DNA of 64,000 nt, from NCBI GenBank assembly GCA_014871385.1, contig CM026428.1, positions 17,642,437 through 17,706,436 of the forward strand, written 5' to 3'. The translations under genes and the position numbers were made by a program. A model generated the notes under the pieces. The model worked only from the letters and a program-made list of their open reading frames with translations. It was not told where the DNA came from and ran no database searches. Below are positions 46,301 to 61,300 of this stretch, one piece after another (the first letter of the stretch is position 1; every line of letters begins with the position of its first letter). This DNA comes from Ceratodon purpureus (taxonomy: Eukaryota; Streptophyta; Bryopsida; Pseudoditrichales; Ditrichaceae).

Positions 46301-49300
46301 CCTTTCAGGATAGCGTCTAAAGGGAACGACAAGTGGATCAAGGGTATGGTCAAAGGGCTCACCGTCGAAGGTGGCTCTGGGTTAGTTGTTGTTGATCCTT
46401 TAGATGTTTCTGCAGAGTATGCTTGTGTGCAAGAGAAAATTACATTGACAGCAGGAGCTTCTGATATTTCAACACGCCTTTCATTTAATGTTCTTTCTCT
46501 TATCTTACGATTCCAAGATGACGCTTTTTCAACATTCAAATTTGGAGTTGCTCCGGCACTCTCTCGTTGCACTCATTTTGACAGAATATGGGTGAATGTT
46601 TCTGGTACGTGCTGAATATTTGTCAATAACAATGCTCATCCCTAGAGGATGTTTCTAGGGCAGTTGTTTGTGCCAATGATGGGTTTAGGATTCTTTGAGC
46701 GAAGGTGTAAGCTTTGGCTTTAGTCCTGCTTTCAAGGAATAATCTGCGGTTCCTGTAATTAATCATCAGCAGCATGAGCTACGTAAAGAACAATAGAAAT
46801 TAATTGTGCTTATGCTTTTAAAACAATTGGGTGTGTAGATTAATTTGGTCATGTTGCGTTCTCTCCAGGTGATAACACAACTCAGCAAGTTGCCATATGG
46901 CGGCCACGTGCTCCTTCAGGTTACCTGATCATGAGTGACTGTGCAACCTCTGGGTAAGCATCATTTCAATGTTCCTATTTTACTTAACCTTTCATCCTCA
47001 GAGGACCACTTCATCAACTTTTGTAGCACATTCTCGTCTCACTAAACCCGTTCCATGAATGGCAGAGTTGCTCCACCCTCACAAGCAGTCATGGCTATAA
47101 GCAACACCTGCAAATTCGCTCAAAAACCTATTGGGTTCGATCTTCTCTGGTCAACCAGAGGTGCTTCTAAACCTGGAGGTGGAGCTGACTCAAACGCGGA
47201 TGATGTGGACTCCGAACATTGTTGCGTTTGGATGCCAGTTGCTCCCCTAGGTTATGTTGCTCTCGGTTGTGTTGCTGAGAGAGGTGTATTACCGCCATCT
47301 CTAAGTTCTATCCGATGCATTCGATCTGATTTGGTGACTTCAGGATCTCTAAGTGATTGCATTTACTATTGCCCACCCGATGATAGGTGAGTTGCATCTT
47401 GATATCGTAAACTCTTACTGATGAAGTTCTTTGAGAATATATCTTTGGTAAGCTTTCGTGTAGGTAAGTGCTCGTTCAAGTCTAGAAATCGGTTTTATAT
47501 TCTCGTTAAGTCTGCTTCGGTATTTACTTATGTCATACGTTTTTCAGGAAGTAGAATGTTAGATTTTTATTCGCCGATAGTTGTGCGTAACATGTTTAAC
47601 GCTTAAGGAATGTTATTTGGTTGACCACAGGGGCAAACATGAAAATGGTTGTAGTATTTGGCGGATAGAAAACGCTGCTGGGTCTTTCTATGCACACTCT
47701 GCTACAACTCCTCCATCGAGGTCATTGACACGTGATCTGAGTGAAACGCTCTTAAGGACAGTATCACACATCGTCATGGATATGGATAGACCTGAATTGA
47801 AAGTAGATGTGGGACCTAACCAAGCTTCATTGAGAAGATTGCCAAGTGTAAATTCCCGCATCGATTCCATGGCAAGTGGGAGACATAGTACAGGCCGGTA
47901 TTTGATTACAACTCCACGATTTGAACGGTTGTGGTGGGATAAAGGTTCAGAATTTCGCTCTGCAGCATCCATTTGGCGGCCTGTTGTTCCTGCCGGCTAT
48001 GCATTTGTTGGAGATTGTCTAGTTCAAGGGTATCTCTCTTTCTCTTTCATGTGTTGAATTTTGTAGGATTGGCCAAATAGATTCAGCTGTATGCCGGTGA
48101 TTCCCTTTTCTTCTGAAACATGTTATTTGCTCTGGGTTGTTTTTGTGATTTAAGGTCATTCCGATTTATAATTGGTTGTCCAGTTTTGATCTTCATCTAC
48201 TAGCTTCGTGCAATTGAATAGAACATTATCTACTGAATAACTTAAATCTGCTTTTATTGGTATACTGGTTGACATGTCATAGTGAATTTTACTTCCCCTG
48301 TTAGTTGGCACTTTATTGCTACAACAAAATTATTGTTTTAAAGGTCAACTCAAAGGGTTTATGCAATTGTATATTCTGAACTGACACTAAGTATATTGAG
48401 ACCATACAGAGGTTAACAACATAGCAGAATGAAACTTATCTGATAACGAGTCATTATTTTGGATGCAGTTTGGAGCCTCCCGGTGTTGGCGTTGCCCTAC
48501 GTGATGGCAACACCGGCCGTCTTGCAAAACCATTGCGTTATCTGCAGCGCATGCACACCACAGGAAGAGGGCTCGAAGACGTTGTTGTCTGGTTTCCAGT
48601 AGCTCCAGCTGGCTATGTTGCGGTTGGCTGTATAGTTACGAAAACACAGGAGATGCCTTCAGTCGATCTTGTTCGTTGTCTGCGCGTTGACTTGGTCATT
48701 CAATCACGGCTTTCAAAACCTGCAGTCTGGGCTTTGTCTTCAGAACGTAGTCCTAATTCGGTATGGAGTATGTCTGGAGCTCGCGGAGGTTACAGCTGCA
48801 GCATGTGGAGAGTTGAAAATCAGGTTGTTATGTCCGAGATGTGTTGATGAGTACGTTATGTCGGTTATTAACTCTGCTTGGCCTTTAAGAGTCATACCCA
48901 ATATTAATGGATGGAACTTTAGTTTTTTGAGGTCTTCATTGCTTCTCTCTCAAATACATTCCCGATTGTAACAATGTCTCATTTCATCCATTCTGCTGTG
49001 TACAGGCGAACACCTTCTTTGCAAGACCAGACTTGAAGTGCCCACCAGGGAGAATGGCATATGCTTTAGCTGATGGAAAGAAGAAAGCACAGGATAAATT
49101 ATCAGCAGACATTAAGATTGGGCGGATCTCTGCCACGATATTTGATGATATGGGTGGCTTGGTATGTATCGAGCTTTGGATGGGATCCATCTTTTAGGCG
49201 TCTCTCATGTTGGATGTTTGCATAATATATTGGTTTGCTAAGTTTAATCCGTTCGATTTTGTTTTTATCCAGATGACACCACTTGTTAACACGACAATTA

Positions 49301-52300
49301 CAAATATTAACCTTGCTGCACATGGCCGGTTGGAAGCTATGAGTGCTGTGATCATCACAAACATGGCGGCCTCAACTTTCAACACTCAGCTGGAATGTTG
49401 GGAACCCTTCATTGAGCCCTTTGAAGGAATATTCAAGTAAGTGTCTTGATGCAAAGCATAATGGAGCTATGTGAAATCGATTGAAAAATCCTACACATTC
49501 CACCTTCGACTACTTTGAATCAGGAAATCTGGTATTCCTGGTTGCTAATCAAAATTTTCTCATCCTGCCGTTTGTCGGTGCTTTTTGTAGATATGAGTCT
49601 TTCGATGTGGATTCAGAGGCCCCTTTCAAGGTTGGGAAGCGAATACGTATAACAGCTGCGAATGCTGTCAACCTGAATGTTACTTCTGCGGGTTTGGAAA
49701 CTCTTGTAGAGTCTGTTATGTCATGGCGGAAACAGACCGAACTAGAAGAGCAAGCTCGGATGTCTCTCGAAATGGTATTGTCTCTCCATTTGATGTTAGC
49801 GGTACAGCGGTGTTTTGTTCTTCTGAGTTTCTTGATAATGAGCTTGAATTTAGTAACGATTATGTGTCAAATTACTTCAGGTTATCTTGATATGATGGCA
49901 CTTTAAAGGTGACAATCTTGGTGTGGATATCATAATCCTAGAGCGTATAGGTCAAAACGAGGTTAAATCGTAAGTTGTTTTATTATCGTACATTGCCTTT
50001 TTGGACAGTCACGTGTGCCAGGATTCAGATTGCTTATATTAATCGATGATTGAAATCTTTCTTTGCTACTATATGATCCGGCTAAGCTTTTTGGGAATGT
50101 GTGTGACTTCTATAGGAAGGAATTGATTACAAGGAACCAAGTCTCGACTCATTGAATTGTGCATTGGAAGAAGACGAGCTAGAGAAACTTCTAGTTCAAA
50201 ACAAGTTGGGATGTGACCTATATATGCGGAAATTTGTGGATAATTTTGAACAAGTGGAATGTTTTCCTATGGATGGAAGTAGCTTGGTGCACTTGCCACC
50301 AGTCAGATTTCCTGATAGATTTATTGATGTCAATGATTCTCGACCACCACGCCACTTTGTTGCTATCCATGTCTCACAAGCGAAGGTACGCAATCTTTTC
50401 TAGTGTTCTTGATTTTTATGTTTCTTTTCTGGAGCCACGTGTTTTCATTCCCTTGTGATTTCCGTTTGTTAATGTTCTAAACCAGGCGATTAGGAAACCG
50501 AAAATTCCAACCTTTCTGTCCGTTTCAGTTCATGTCTGAATGAGTGGGAAGTTATTGCGTGAGGCCATTAATGATTTGTGCAAATCATTGATCTTTACTT
50601 CGTCGTTGTGATGTTGTGCAGGAACTGCTTGTTAATGCTGATGGGAATGATCAAGACTATATGTGTGCTTTAAAATTGGCAATCACAAGATCAACTGACG
50701 AGCAAAAAACCCTTCCTCAAAGTGCAAGATCTCGTTGTGTTCGGCCTAGTGCCATCACCCAGGGATTAGAATGTCTACTTGCTGAAGCCAAGTGGAATGA
50801 GGTGTTTATTTTTGAGCTTCCTGAGAAGGTACTTTGCTCTGTGTCGTACACACAGAAAAGAACTGCGTCGTGGGTTTGTTATCCATTGAGGAGTGACCTT
50901 TGGTTGATATTTTTCACAGATCTATTGTAAGCTTCTGCATATGGTGCGAGTAGTATAGCGTTACTAAAGCATGTTTGCTTGCAATCCCTTTAACTTATTT
51001 TTTTTCTCATTAACATATATATATTTGTTAGGCTTCCAATAACTTCCTGGGAAAGGGAGATCATTGGAATGCTGTTGGTATGTGTTTATCTGTGACGGAA
51101 TTTGTTTTCAACGAATTTTGATTCTAAAGTTCAGGTCTGAATTACGTACAGGGCTCTGCGGCTCTTGAAGTTTTGATATCCAACCAGGCTGCAAGAGGCG
51201 GAAAGGGTATGTGCTCTAGAATGTCATTTCTCCCTGAAAATTATTGTACATTGTGAAAACATTTTTCTGCATATTTTGAGATAAAGTTGTTATGACAAAC
51301 GATATTCCGAAAGGTTGTGATGACTGGTATTTTGCACAATCTCAACTCTCTGTTCGCAGGGGAGGCTGTGGGTTTGGCCTCTATTCCCATCGACGGAAAT
51401 ACTGAGGGAGATGCACCACAATCATCATTGTTATGGAACGTGGTTCGACGAGCCCTCAAGCAGGGCCCTGTTACTTCCTGGCCTGCCGTTGAGAATAAAA
51501 TTTATCCATTATCACAACCTCGAAAAATGGTTCGTTTCTCCCCATTCATTCTGATTTTAGCAGTATTGTTCCAGAGCTTTGGGCTAACCACGCTAGAAAT
51601 GCTGAAGCTTTAGTTGGATTGCACTTTGGGATATCCATATTATTAGATTCAAATGTTGCAATCGCGTTCTTAATGTAGCATTGTGGCTGGAACCGTAGTT
51701 TCGTGGAAGTCGTCTTTATACCCACATTCATTTAGACTGAATTGCATTTCGATTCCGTAACACGTAGTATTTGACATGTTGCATAATAGAGATGACTGTA
51801 TTGGTTATGTGTAGAAGAAAACAATACATGATTACAAATTTTCTAGAAAAGTCTTAGTTATTTATTTTCTCTTTTATGTTTAAACTGCAGAACGTACCGG
51901 GTGGTCACGAGGCGCACAAGAAGAGCTGGGGTCTGGTAACCATGAGCATGTATTTTTTCTCTGCAAAGGGCGAAAAGAAAGAGAAAATGACAGGATTTGA
52001 GTCCAAAGATGACATTAAAGGCGCAGACATTGGACTATGGTTAGCTTTGACTCCGCAAGGGCCATGGACAGGGCTTCGATCAGTTTTACCTGCAACGACT
52101 ATTCCTAAAGAGATTAGTAGAAGGCCTTTAGCTATTGAAGTTAGTATGCAACAGAATCAGAAATGCGTCAAGGTAAGGGGCCTTGTCATGGTTGTTAATA
52201 ATACGGACATGGCCCTTGACGTATGTCTTTGTCCCTTTCCACTTCTCAATATCCCTGATGGATCAACCAAGAACTCCGAGAGTAATGTCTCTACGATTAT

Positions 52301-55300
52301 GGAAGAGATTTTTGAGAATCAACGGTATCAGCCTTTCGCGGGCTGGGGTAGCAAATGGCCCGGTCATATGATGCCAGGGGACCCAAGTCGTTGGAGCAAT
52401 CGTGACTACTCGAACACATCTCAGGTAGGGCATCCTGTTTCAGGTCGGTTTTAGGAATACTGAATCGTGTTATAAAATAATTCTTTAATCTACAATAGTC
52501 ATGTTTAACAAGATGAGAGTGTTTTGAACAGGAGCTGATTGAGCCATCTCTACCACCCGGATGGGTTTGGAGCACGAACTGGTCAATCGACAGAAATGGC
52601 TATGTTGATGATGACGGTTGGTTTTATGGAGCCGACTTTCAATCTTTGAAGATTCCACCCACGTCCTCAAAGGCCAAGAAGAAATCTATGTTCGATTTTG
52701 CCAGGCGACGTCGGTTAATTAGACAACGCAAATGCATCCCGGAAACCCACCATCTGCATAGTAGGCAGACAGTGGGAGTGGTTCAACCTGGGGATTCGGT
52801 CCCTTTGCCATGGGCTGGCAGTGACAGCAAGACAGACATGTGTGTTCAAGTACGCCCGCAATCTGAATCCTCTCGGTACAGCTGGGGCCGAGCTATCAGT
52901 GATTTGATAGCTCAAAGTAGGACACAGAATAGTAGCGAGGGGGCTCCTTCAGTTTCTACACGCCAAACAAAGAGTAATATACCAATTTCTGCGTTACCAT
53001 TGAAGGAGCTAGAAAAAACTGAGGAGATACTATTTTCCAAAGTTCTAGAAGGTAGTAGTGGCTCAGGTCACGGTCTCTGCTGGTTAAATATGGACGTGGA
53101 TGCCACAGTCCTGTACAATGAAATGAACAACCCTCTACCTGACTGGCGAATCACAGTTAATGCCCCAGTGAAACTGGAAAATCGTCTTCCTTGTTCTGCT
53201 GCCTACATTATCTGGGAAAAACCAAGGGCTAGCGGAAACCTGATTAAACAACAGGATGGCATTGTTTCTGCGGGGGGTAGTGTTCACATCTATTCCGTCG
53301 ATGTGCGGAGAACCATATACCTCACTTGGCTTGCTCAAGGAGGGTGGAGATCTGAAAAAGAAATTATTCCAATTTCAGATCCTTCAATGGAAGATCTTCC
53401 TACGGGTTTTTGGATGGCTCATCAGGCTAGTGGCAGGTAATCATAGTTTTAAATGCCTGCCCTCATGTCAAAAATAATAACCTGTCATGTGTTATCCACA
53501 TTATCGCATCTTCTAAGTTATCAATGTGTAAAATCTATTGTCTGCGGCTAGTTAATGCATATTAGATATGAAAGCTTTGTAGAGGTTTTAAAGTGTTGGA
53601 AACTCAATTTTATCCTCAAGAATTCTTACATTGTAGTTACTGTGATGCAGGCGTTTAAGAGTAAGTCTCGAGCATGATTTTGGAGGGAGCAGTGCTTCTG
53701 CCAAGATCGTGCGTTTATTCGTTCCTTATTGGCTAAGGAATGACGCTTCCCTCCCACTTGCATATCGTCTTGTTGAAATTGAACCTCACAGTAGTTCAAC
53801 TGGTGACACGACATGGTTAACTAGGGCAGCCAAAGCTGCAAAGCAAGCTGCTCGTCGACCTACTCACCCTGGAGTGAAGAAAACTCTACAGTTGAACAGG
53901 GTGGTTAATTATCTGGAAAGAGTGGAGGATATGACAGGGACTCCGGTGATGCTCTCTCTCCAGGCCTATTCTGATCGCATAGGGGGGTTATCACTGTCCT
54001 CTCGCTCTGAGGATGGACTTCTATCGCCTCGTTTAGGCCTTGCAATCGCTGTGACAAACAGCAAAGTTTTCAGCCGTGCTTTGTCATTTCGAGACTTTGA
54101 GAGCAATGTAAGTCCGTGGATGCTCTTAGAGTGGTTTTTAAACGAGTATGTCTGGGCTCTTTATTCTTCTCAGGAGTTGGTAATGATTTATTTTTCATTT
54201 ATTTTGTTATCTGTAATAACGGGTCTCCCTTCATCATCTCTTCGGTATATCAGACTGTTGTTGGCCTTTTCATGTGTTGATGTTGACAGATGGAAAGAGT
54301 CAACCTTAATGCTGTGGACGATGGAGGCGGTTATTACAAATTGTCTGCATTCTTGGACATGTCATCCGATCGCACCAAGGTTTGTTTACCATTCCCTTAT
54401 CTAGTTTGTACGTATAGCCTAGTGGTATCAAGTGCAAGGCTTCTCATCCATCACTGCATCGAATTATTTTTCGAAGCAATTTATCCTGTATCTTTCAGTT
54501 TCTGTTTAAGAATTTCTTCGCTAGCAGGCTACCGGAGTGCTGCACTCCTTATTGTTCATATGCATGTAATTTATTAAGTTTTCAGCGTCATTGAAGATAT
54601 AATTCCACTCACAATCATAGGATTGGATCATTTTTGTCAGGTCATACATGTGCAGCCTCACACTTTGTTTGTCAATCGACTGGGAAGAAGTCTGTCTTTA
54701 CGTCAGTGTGACCTGAAGCATGAAGAATTGTTCTACCCAAATGACCCACCCAAGGCCATTCTTTGGCAATCTACAGACGAACAAGAGCTTTTGAAGGTAG
54801 AACCAGAATGTTAATTCTTTTGATTGGAAATTTCCAGAAGATTTCCTAATCTGTCATTCTATGTGGTGCTTTTAGCTACGCTCTTGAAATATCTGTGCGC
54901 TTCATATCCAGCTTGGCTACCATACATTTAACGCTCGATCTATTGTTCCACACAGATTAACATTGATGGCTATAGATGGAGCCAGCCGTTTAGTGTGGAT
55001 ACTGAAGGAGTTTTTCACGTCACACTTCAAGCTGAGGAAGATGATTCATGTCTAGTGATACGTGGTGAAGTTCGGAATGGGGTGAAGGACTCTCGATATT
55101 TTGTTGTTTTCCGTCTTGCTGCTCGCCAAAGTCCATACCGGTACTGTCCCTACGGTTCAACCTTAATACTTGGAGTTTTTCTAATCTGGATGTCTACTTT
55201 TGTCTCTGAGAACATCATTCCTGGTCATTTCCGAAGTCCTATTGCTAGACGATACTGTCTTTTAATGTAGATCTCGACTATTACATAGATGTCTTAGTGA

Positions 55301-58300
55301 GATAGTTAACCTTGGAAGCCATGCACGCTTCTGTAAAAGCTCGTACATCGTTATTACTGGCTGTCTTTTAGTATTCATGTCTCCCGGCAGCCACTTTTGT
55401 TTTATGTTATCCAATTTCAACTTAGAGTATCGGTTTCTTCCCCTGACTGTGTGTATTCTGCAGAGTGGAGAATCGATCAACAGTTATGCGTATCAGTTTC
55501 CGTCAGGCTGGTAGTGACGATAGTTCGTGGAAGGTGCTACTTCCTGGTTCGTCAGCCTCGTTTGCCTGGGAAGATCTTGTCCGAAATCACCACCTTGAAA
55601 TTTTACCAGAAGGATTTGATCCACAGCATTCCATTCAATTCAATATAGACGAGCCATTCGATTACCATCCTTTCCCTTCTTTTCGTGGTTCGGCTCCGGT
55701 TCCTCTTCGAGCATCAGTAATTTCAGAGGGGTTTTCAAAGGTTTTTAAAGTTGCTGACTCCAGCCCTAGTGCTGGTAACATGTCTCTTGTGATTGCTGGG
55801 ACTCCAACCACACCTCGAACCCCAGCACCTGAATTCCACAATTTGGAGAATCAATTTCATACAAGCATTGAGTTGGCAGAGTTTGGTCTTTCGATTGTCG
55901 ATTACACCCCTGAAGAACTACTTTATGTATCTATTCAGAACCTGGTGCTTTCTTATGCTACTGGATTGGGATCGGGAACTAACAGGCAAGTTAAACTGCT
56001 GTGCAGCAAGCCTGAGTGAAGGGTGGAAAGAGTGCTCTTTACTTGCATTTTTCTTATTTCTTTCCTGTATTATTTTAAGAGTGAGAAATGGCGGACATCA
56101 TGAGAAGTATAATACCGACCTGCTTAGCTTGTTTCGTTGAATTTTTAGAGATTTTAGACACATCATGATTCTTTGTATTAATAAACAATGCTTGAGTAAA
56201 AGATCGTGCGAGGCCTTTCTGCGTATGTTCACAGATACGCAGATGTCCGGTTAGAAAGTTTAGACGTTCGGTGCAGGTCCTTGTTTTCTTATTTTACTTC
56301 TTACAATATACTTGGGCTTAATGCAGGTTAAAATTTCGCGTAGACAGTCTTCAAATCGACAATCAATTGCCTTTGACCCCATCACCTGTTCTTTTCATGG
56401 TTCAAGAGTCTCAGACCCAGAGGGATTTCCTTCTCAAATGCACCATCACCATGCAAGAGAATGGAATGTTGGACTATTTCTCATATCCTTACATTGGCAT
56501 TCAGGTTTTAATTCTTTCATTTTTATGTACTTCGTCTGGGCTGATTTCTTTCTTTCCTTGTTTCCTGCTAGTTAATTGGTTCTGTTGTCCTACGCCATCT
56601 TCAAGCCGATGACAATTTTGGTTATGTACACACAATTTTCGACTAGAAATCGGAGACAATATTATAATTGTGGTTAAAACTAGGCTTCGAATCTCAGCAG
56701 ATGTAAGACGCACAATACTTTCTGTCCGTTTTTCCACGAACTGTGTTCATTCATCTCGTTAAAATGCTTTAGTGTTGGTAATTGTTCAAGTTCTGTTTAG
56801 TTTTTTCATGGCAGCTTTGTAGGGAGTAGAGGTATATAATTCTTATATAGAGAAGAACTTCTAGTTGAACTTACTTGGATGGTATGTCATAAAACTGTCC
56901 TTACCATGGTATGGGTTCGGATTCCCTGCCCTGTAGCAACATTCACGGGTACTTCTCAGATGTTTCATGTGATTAGTACCTGAACAAACCTGGGCTTAAT
57001 TGTCGGAGGCTTGGTTCTGCATGCATCATGCAGGGTCCAAACGCTCCGAATGTTTCGTTTTTGGTGAATATTCACGAGCCCATAATCTGGCGCCTACATG
57101 AGATGTTTCAACGTCTCGACTTGGGGCGCTTAAGTAGCAGCAAGACAACCGCTGTTGCCATCGACCCAATCATAAGAATAGGGTAAGACTTTTAATATTG
57201 TCCTGTACAAGATCCTTATTGTATTATGATTACATGCTTTAGAGAAGTCTGAAATTCATACTCGAATCAGTAGAATGGGTGAAAATTCACTTATCAATAA
57301 TTCACTATTTTATTAATTCACTACTTCATTAGTGTTTCAGTCTTTGAATTGTAGTAGACATAGGATGGGGTAATTGTGTCTAGTATAATTTATTGATCAA
57401 ACTTTTTATTTCAAATGTGTTGGCAGTCTTCTCCAGACTTCCGAAATTCGCTTCAAGGTCACACTAGCAATGGCTCCTGCACAAAGACCTCGAGGCATGC
57501 TTGGATTTTGGGCAACACTTATTACATCTTTAGGAAATACTGATGAAATGCCGGTATGTGTCTTCAAGCAATCCTTTGTTGCCATCGTACTTATTGTATT
57601 GGAAATATGATTATTGGAACTGGTTAGCTTTTTTCAGTATGGACTATTGGAACTGTATTTGCAGGTTCGTTAATTGACTCTCCACTAAAATTGGGTTTTC
57701 AAAATGCCTTGTTTATATTATAACATGAAGTATGCGGATTATATGTGGGGTACTCCATCAGTGCCGGATGCAAGATCTAGTATTCTTACTGACCATCATT
57801 CTTGCTGCCAGCAAAATTGCCGGTAGTGTTCCTCATGTATTAGCAGCGACTTGCACCCAAGCTTGAATTTTAGGTTTTTCATATGGTATACAATATAGAA
57901 TTCCGTGTACCAGAATATATTCTTGGCATAAGACTTATTGTTACGTGTATCAGATAAGAATTACGCCACGTGTTCATGAAGATGTATCTATGCGGCAAAG
58001 TGCTCTGTGGGCTGCTGCTTTTGCCAGTGTACGAAACGATTTGCTGAGCCAACCTTTTCAACTGCTATCTGGTGTTGATATACTTGGCAACACAAGCAGC
58101 GCCCTTGGGAACATGAGCAAAGGAGTAGCTGCACTCTCAATGGACAAGAAATTTATCCGTGGCCGTCAGAAACAGGTCTGCTGGAATCATGTTTAAACAT
58201 AGCTCCTTTGCTTTAGTAATATTTTCCTGCATTGAAAAATAGATATAGACTTTAAACCCCAATTATTACAATAGATCAAACATGCATCTTAAGTTTCACT

Positions 58301-61300
58301 TGCGATTTTAAGATAATTTCTTTTCTTGATGTGCTCTGCACTGGTTCATAGGTTGCAGTAGTGTTGAAACTGTATATTGATGGACCATTTAAGTAAATTC
58401 TTCGTGTTGCAATTTAAGGTGTTCTAAAGCAAAGGGAATGTCGAATTGTGGCACAGGCTAATGTCGAGGATCTAGGTGAAGGTATTCGTGAAGGAGGAGA
58501 AGCTTTTGCGAAGAGCTTATTTCGAGGGGTAACAGGCATTGTCACAAAACCTTTTGAAGGTGCTCAGAAGTCTGGAATGGAAGGGTTTCTGCAAGGTGTA
58601 GGAAAAGGAGTGATTGGAGTGGGCATTCAGCCCTTGAGCGGGGCTTTAGATTTACTCTCGAAAACTACTGAGGGTGCTAATGCAATGCGCATGAAGCTGT
58701 CCGCTGCCATCTCGTTCGAACAGCAGGCTTTGAGACGACGGTTGCCTCGTGTCATAGGAGGTGATAACGTGTTGCGTCCGTATGACGAGTACAAGGCAAG
58801 AGGACAGGTGCGTCAAATTTTCACTATCTATTGTGAAATCTACATTTGTATGATTGAAAATCAGTATCTATTGTAGGTGTAGCGCTCCTTAAATTGCACT
58901 TATATCCAGTTACATCAATCTGACATGTTCTACGATTGCTTCTCAGGTTTTGATGCAGTTAGCAGAGAGAGGGACAATTTTTGGACCCGTCGATTTTTTC
59001 AGAGTAAGAGGGAAGTTTGCGATGTCAGATGCTTACGAAGATCACTTCAATTTGCCGAAAGGGCGCACTCTTATGATTACACATCGTAGAGTTATTTTAC
59101 TACAGGTAAGATGATTCTGATCTTAAATCGTAGTGATATGATGCATTATGATGATGCGATTTCCTCATCTTCTTAGACATTAGGGCCTAATAATAGTCCT
59201 GACTACGTGGCGCTTGTTGAATATAGTATACCATAGGCACTGATTTGTAAGCGAAGGAATTGACATGATAAGACAATCAATGTTGTGTTCTCCTCGCTAG
59301 TAACAGAGGTTGCTACTGTTGTATGCAGCATCCAACTAGCCTGATCCAGCAGAAGAAGCCCGACCTTCTGAAAGAACCGTGTACTGTCACATGGGATGTG
59401 ATGTGGGATGACTTGAAGGCAATGGAGTTGTTTTATGCAAAAGATGACTCACGGCAAATGCCGCCTTTTCGGCTTGTAATCCGGGTTTATGCAAATGAAT
59501 CTCGCATGTTTGACAACAAAGAAACCAATTTTGTTGTGAAGTGCCACCCAGGCACTAAACAAGCGGGGGAAATCCGTAATGCTGTACAACAGGCTCTTAA
59601 TACTTATGGCCCAGGTCGATCATCCAACTCTACCCAGGTACTGACAACAATCTTGTCCCCCTTTAATTGAGGGAATGTGATCAATATGGCAACAGAGTAC
59701 CGACATACACATACAAATAAAAGTAGTCTTGGTTTCTTCATTTTTCTTCACTTTTTTTTATCCTTCACATGGTCTTAATTGAATAATGTTGCCTTGAATA
59801 ACCTAATGATTGGTGAATGATCATTATGTGAGCATATTGCCTTATCATTTACAAGTTTCTATATTCACAAAATTATGGGGATTATCTTGTAAGAAATTAT
59901 TCTTTGGATGACAGTACTTCTGATGAATGGCCCTCTTCCTGTTTACCATTTCAAACTCGTTTAAGATCTTCCAATACACACAGAACGCATATATTCTGGC
60001 TGGTATGCATGCTTTCTTTGAAATATATTCTTTCATAGAGTATGTATCATACAGTACGTGTATGAATTTGTGGGGAAACAGGAATTGGTGAAGAAATCCT
60101 CAGCAAGAAAGCCTTATGCAGGTGCAGGAGCAGGGGCTGCATCCGGGGCAGCGCTAGGACTTTTGGCAGGGCCAGCTGCTCCCATCGCCGTGCCAGTGAT
60201 GGCAACTTTTGGAGCCTTGATTGGATCTGCCAGTCAAGCTATGCTTGACACACAACACGATTCACAAGTACCATCTAAGACCGAGGAGCTTCATGATGGC
60301 CAGCATGCAGGGACAGCAAAAGAAGCTGTACATATAGGAAAGCTTATAAATGATTTTAAGCTTTTGTGGTGGGATAAGGTACTTTTGCAGAACTTCGGTT
60401 TCTTCAGGATAGAGATTTCTTGTAATTGGTAAAACTGTAGGAGATAATCTCCAATATTCAAAGACAGAATGCTCTAAAAAATTTGATGGTCATCATATGG
60501 TCCCATGTTTACGACATTTTAAGATGATGTTTTGTCCTCGCAGGAAGCTCCTTGGGGTGAGAATTCTGGAGTGTCAATCTGGCGTCCAGTTCCTCCATCA
60601 GGGTGTGATTCGCTGACATGAAACTCTTTAAAGTTTTCCTTTTCATATAAAGTGCGAGGTTTTCAGAAAGAGTATCAGTATATGCTCATTCAGAATAGAC
60701 ATCAGATGGTTTGTACCTCCGGAATCAAATCCGTGCCATTGTAATTGTGTTGATGTATGCAGGTACGTATCAGTAGGAGATGTGATGCTCTCTTCTTATG
60801 ATTCGCCAGATCTTGTCATGGTCTATCATGATGACCATGACGGAAAATTTGCTCCTCCAGAAGGTTTTGACTTGGTAAGTCCTATCCTTTCTCGTATGCT
60901 CCGTATCTGAATTTTGTCTGTTCAGACATTCTGAGAAACTATTAGCCTGGTCCTTGCTGATAGCCAACTCAAGACTTTCTTTGTATATCAATGTGACCTA
61001 TTTGCAATATCCCAGTTGTCAACATTATTGTTGTAGTGCTAATCATTATTGAGAATTCCAGGTCTGGCGAGATGCTGAACAGAGTGCGAAGGAGCCAGTA
61101 ACGATATGGAGGCCGAGAGCACCACAGGGTTATGTGGCATTAGGTTGTGTAATAGTACCTGATTACTCAGAACCTGTTCAAGGGATCGTTAGCTGCGTAC
61201 GACAAGATTGTGTGGCTCAAGCTCCTTTGCAGCAAGCACCCATTTCTAAACATTCCACTGGGAGTGCATTATGGCAGTGCAGTCTATGGAGAGTGCAAAA

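Noticed and set aside
51032-51077. Extra VPS13 exon (ASNNFLGKGDHWNAV)
   Set aside because: Its 46-nt length breaks the phase between exons 46 and 47; without it the C2 strand reads through as in homologues.
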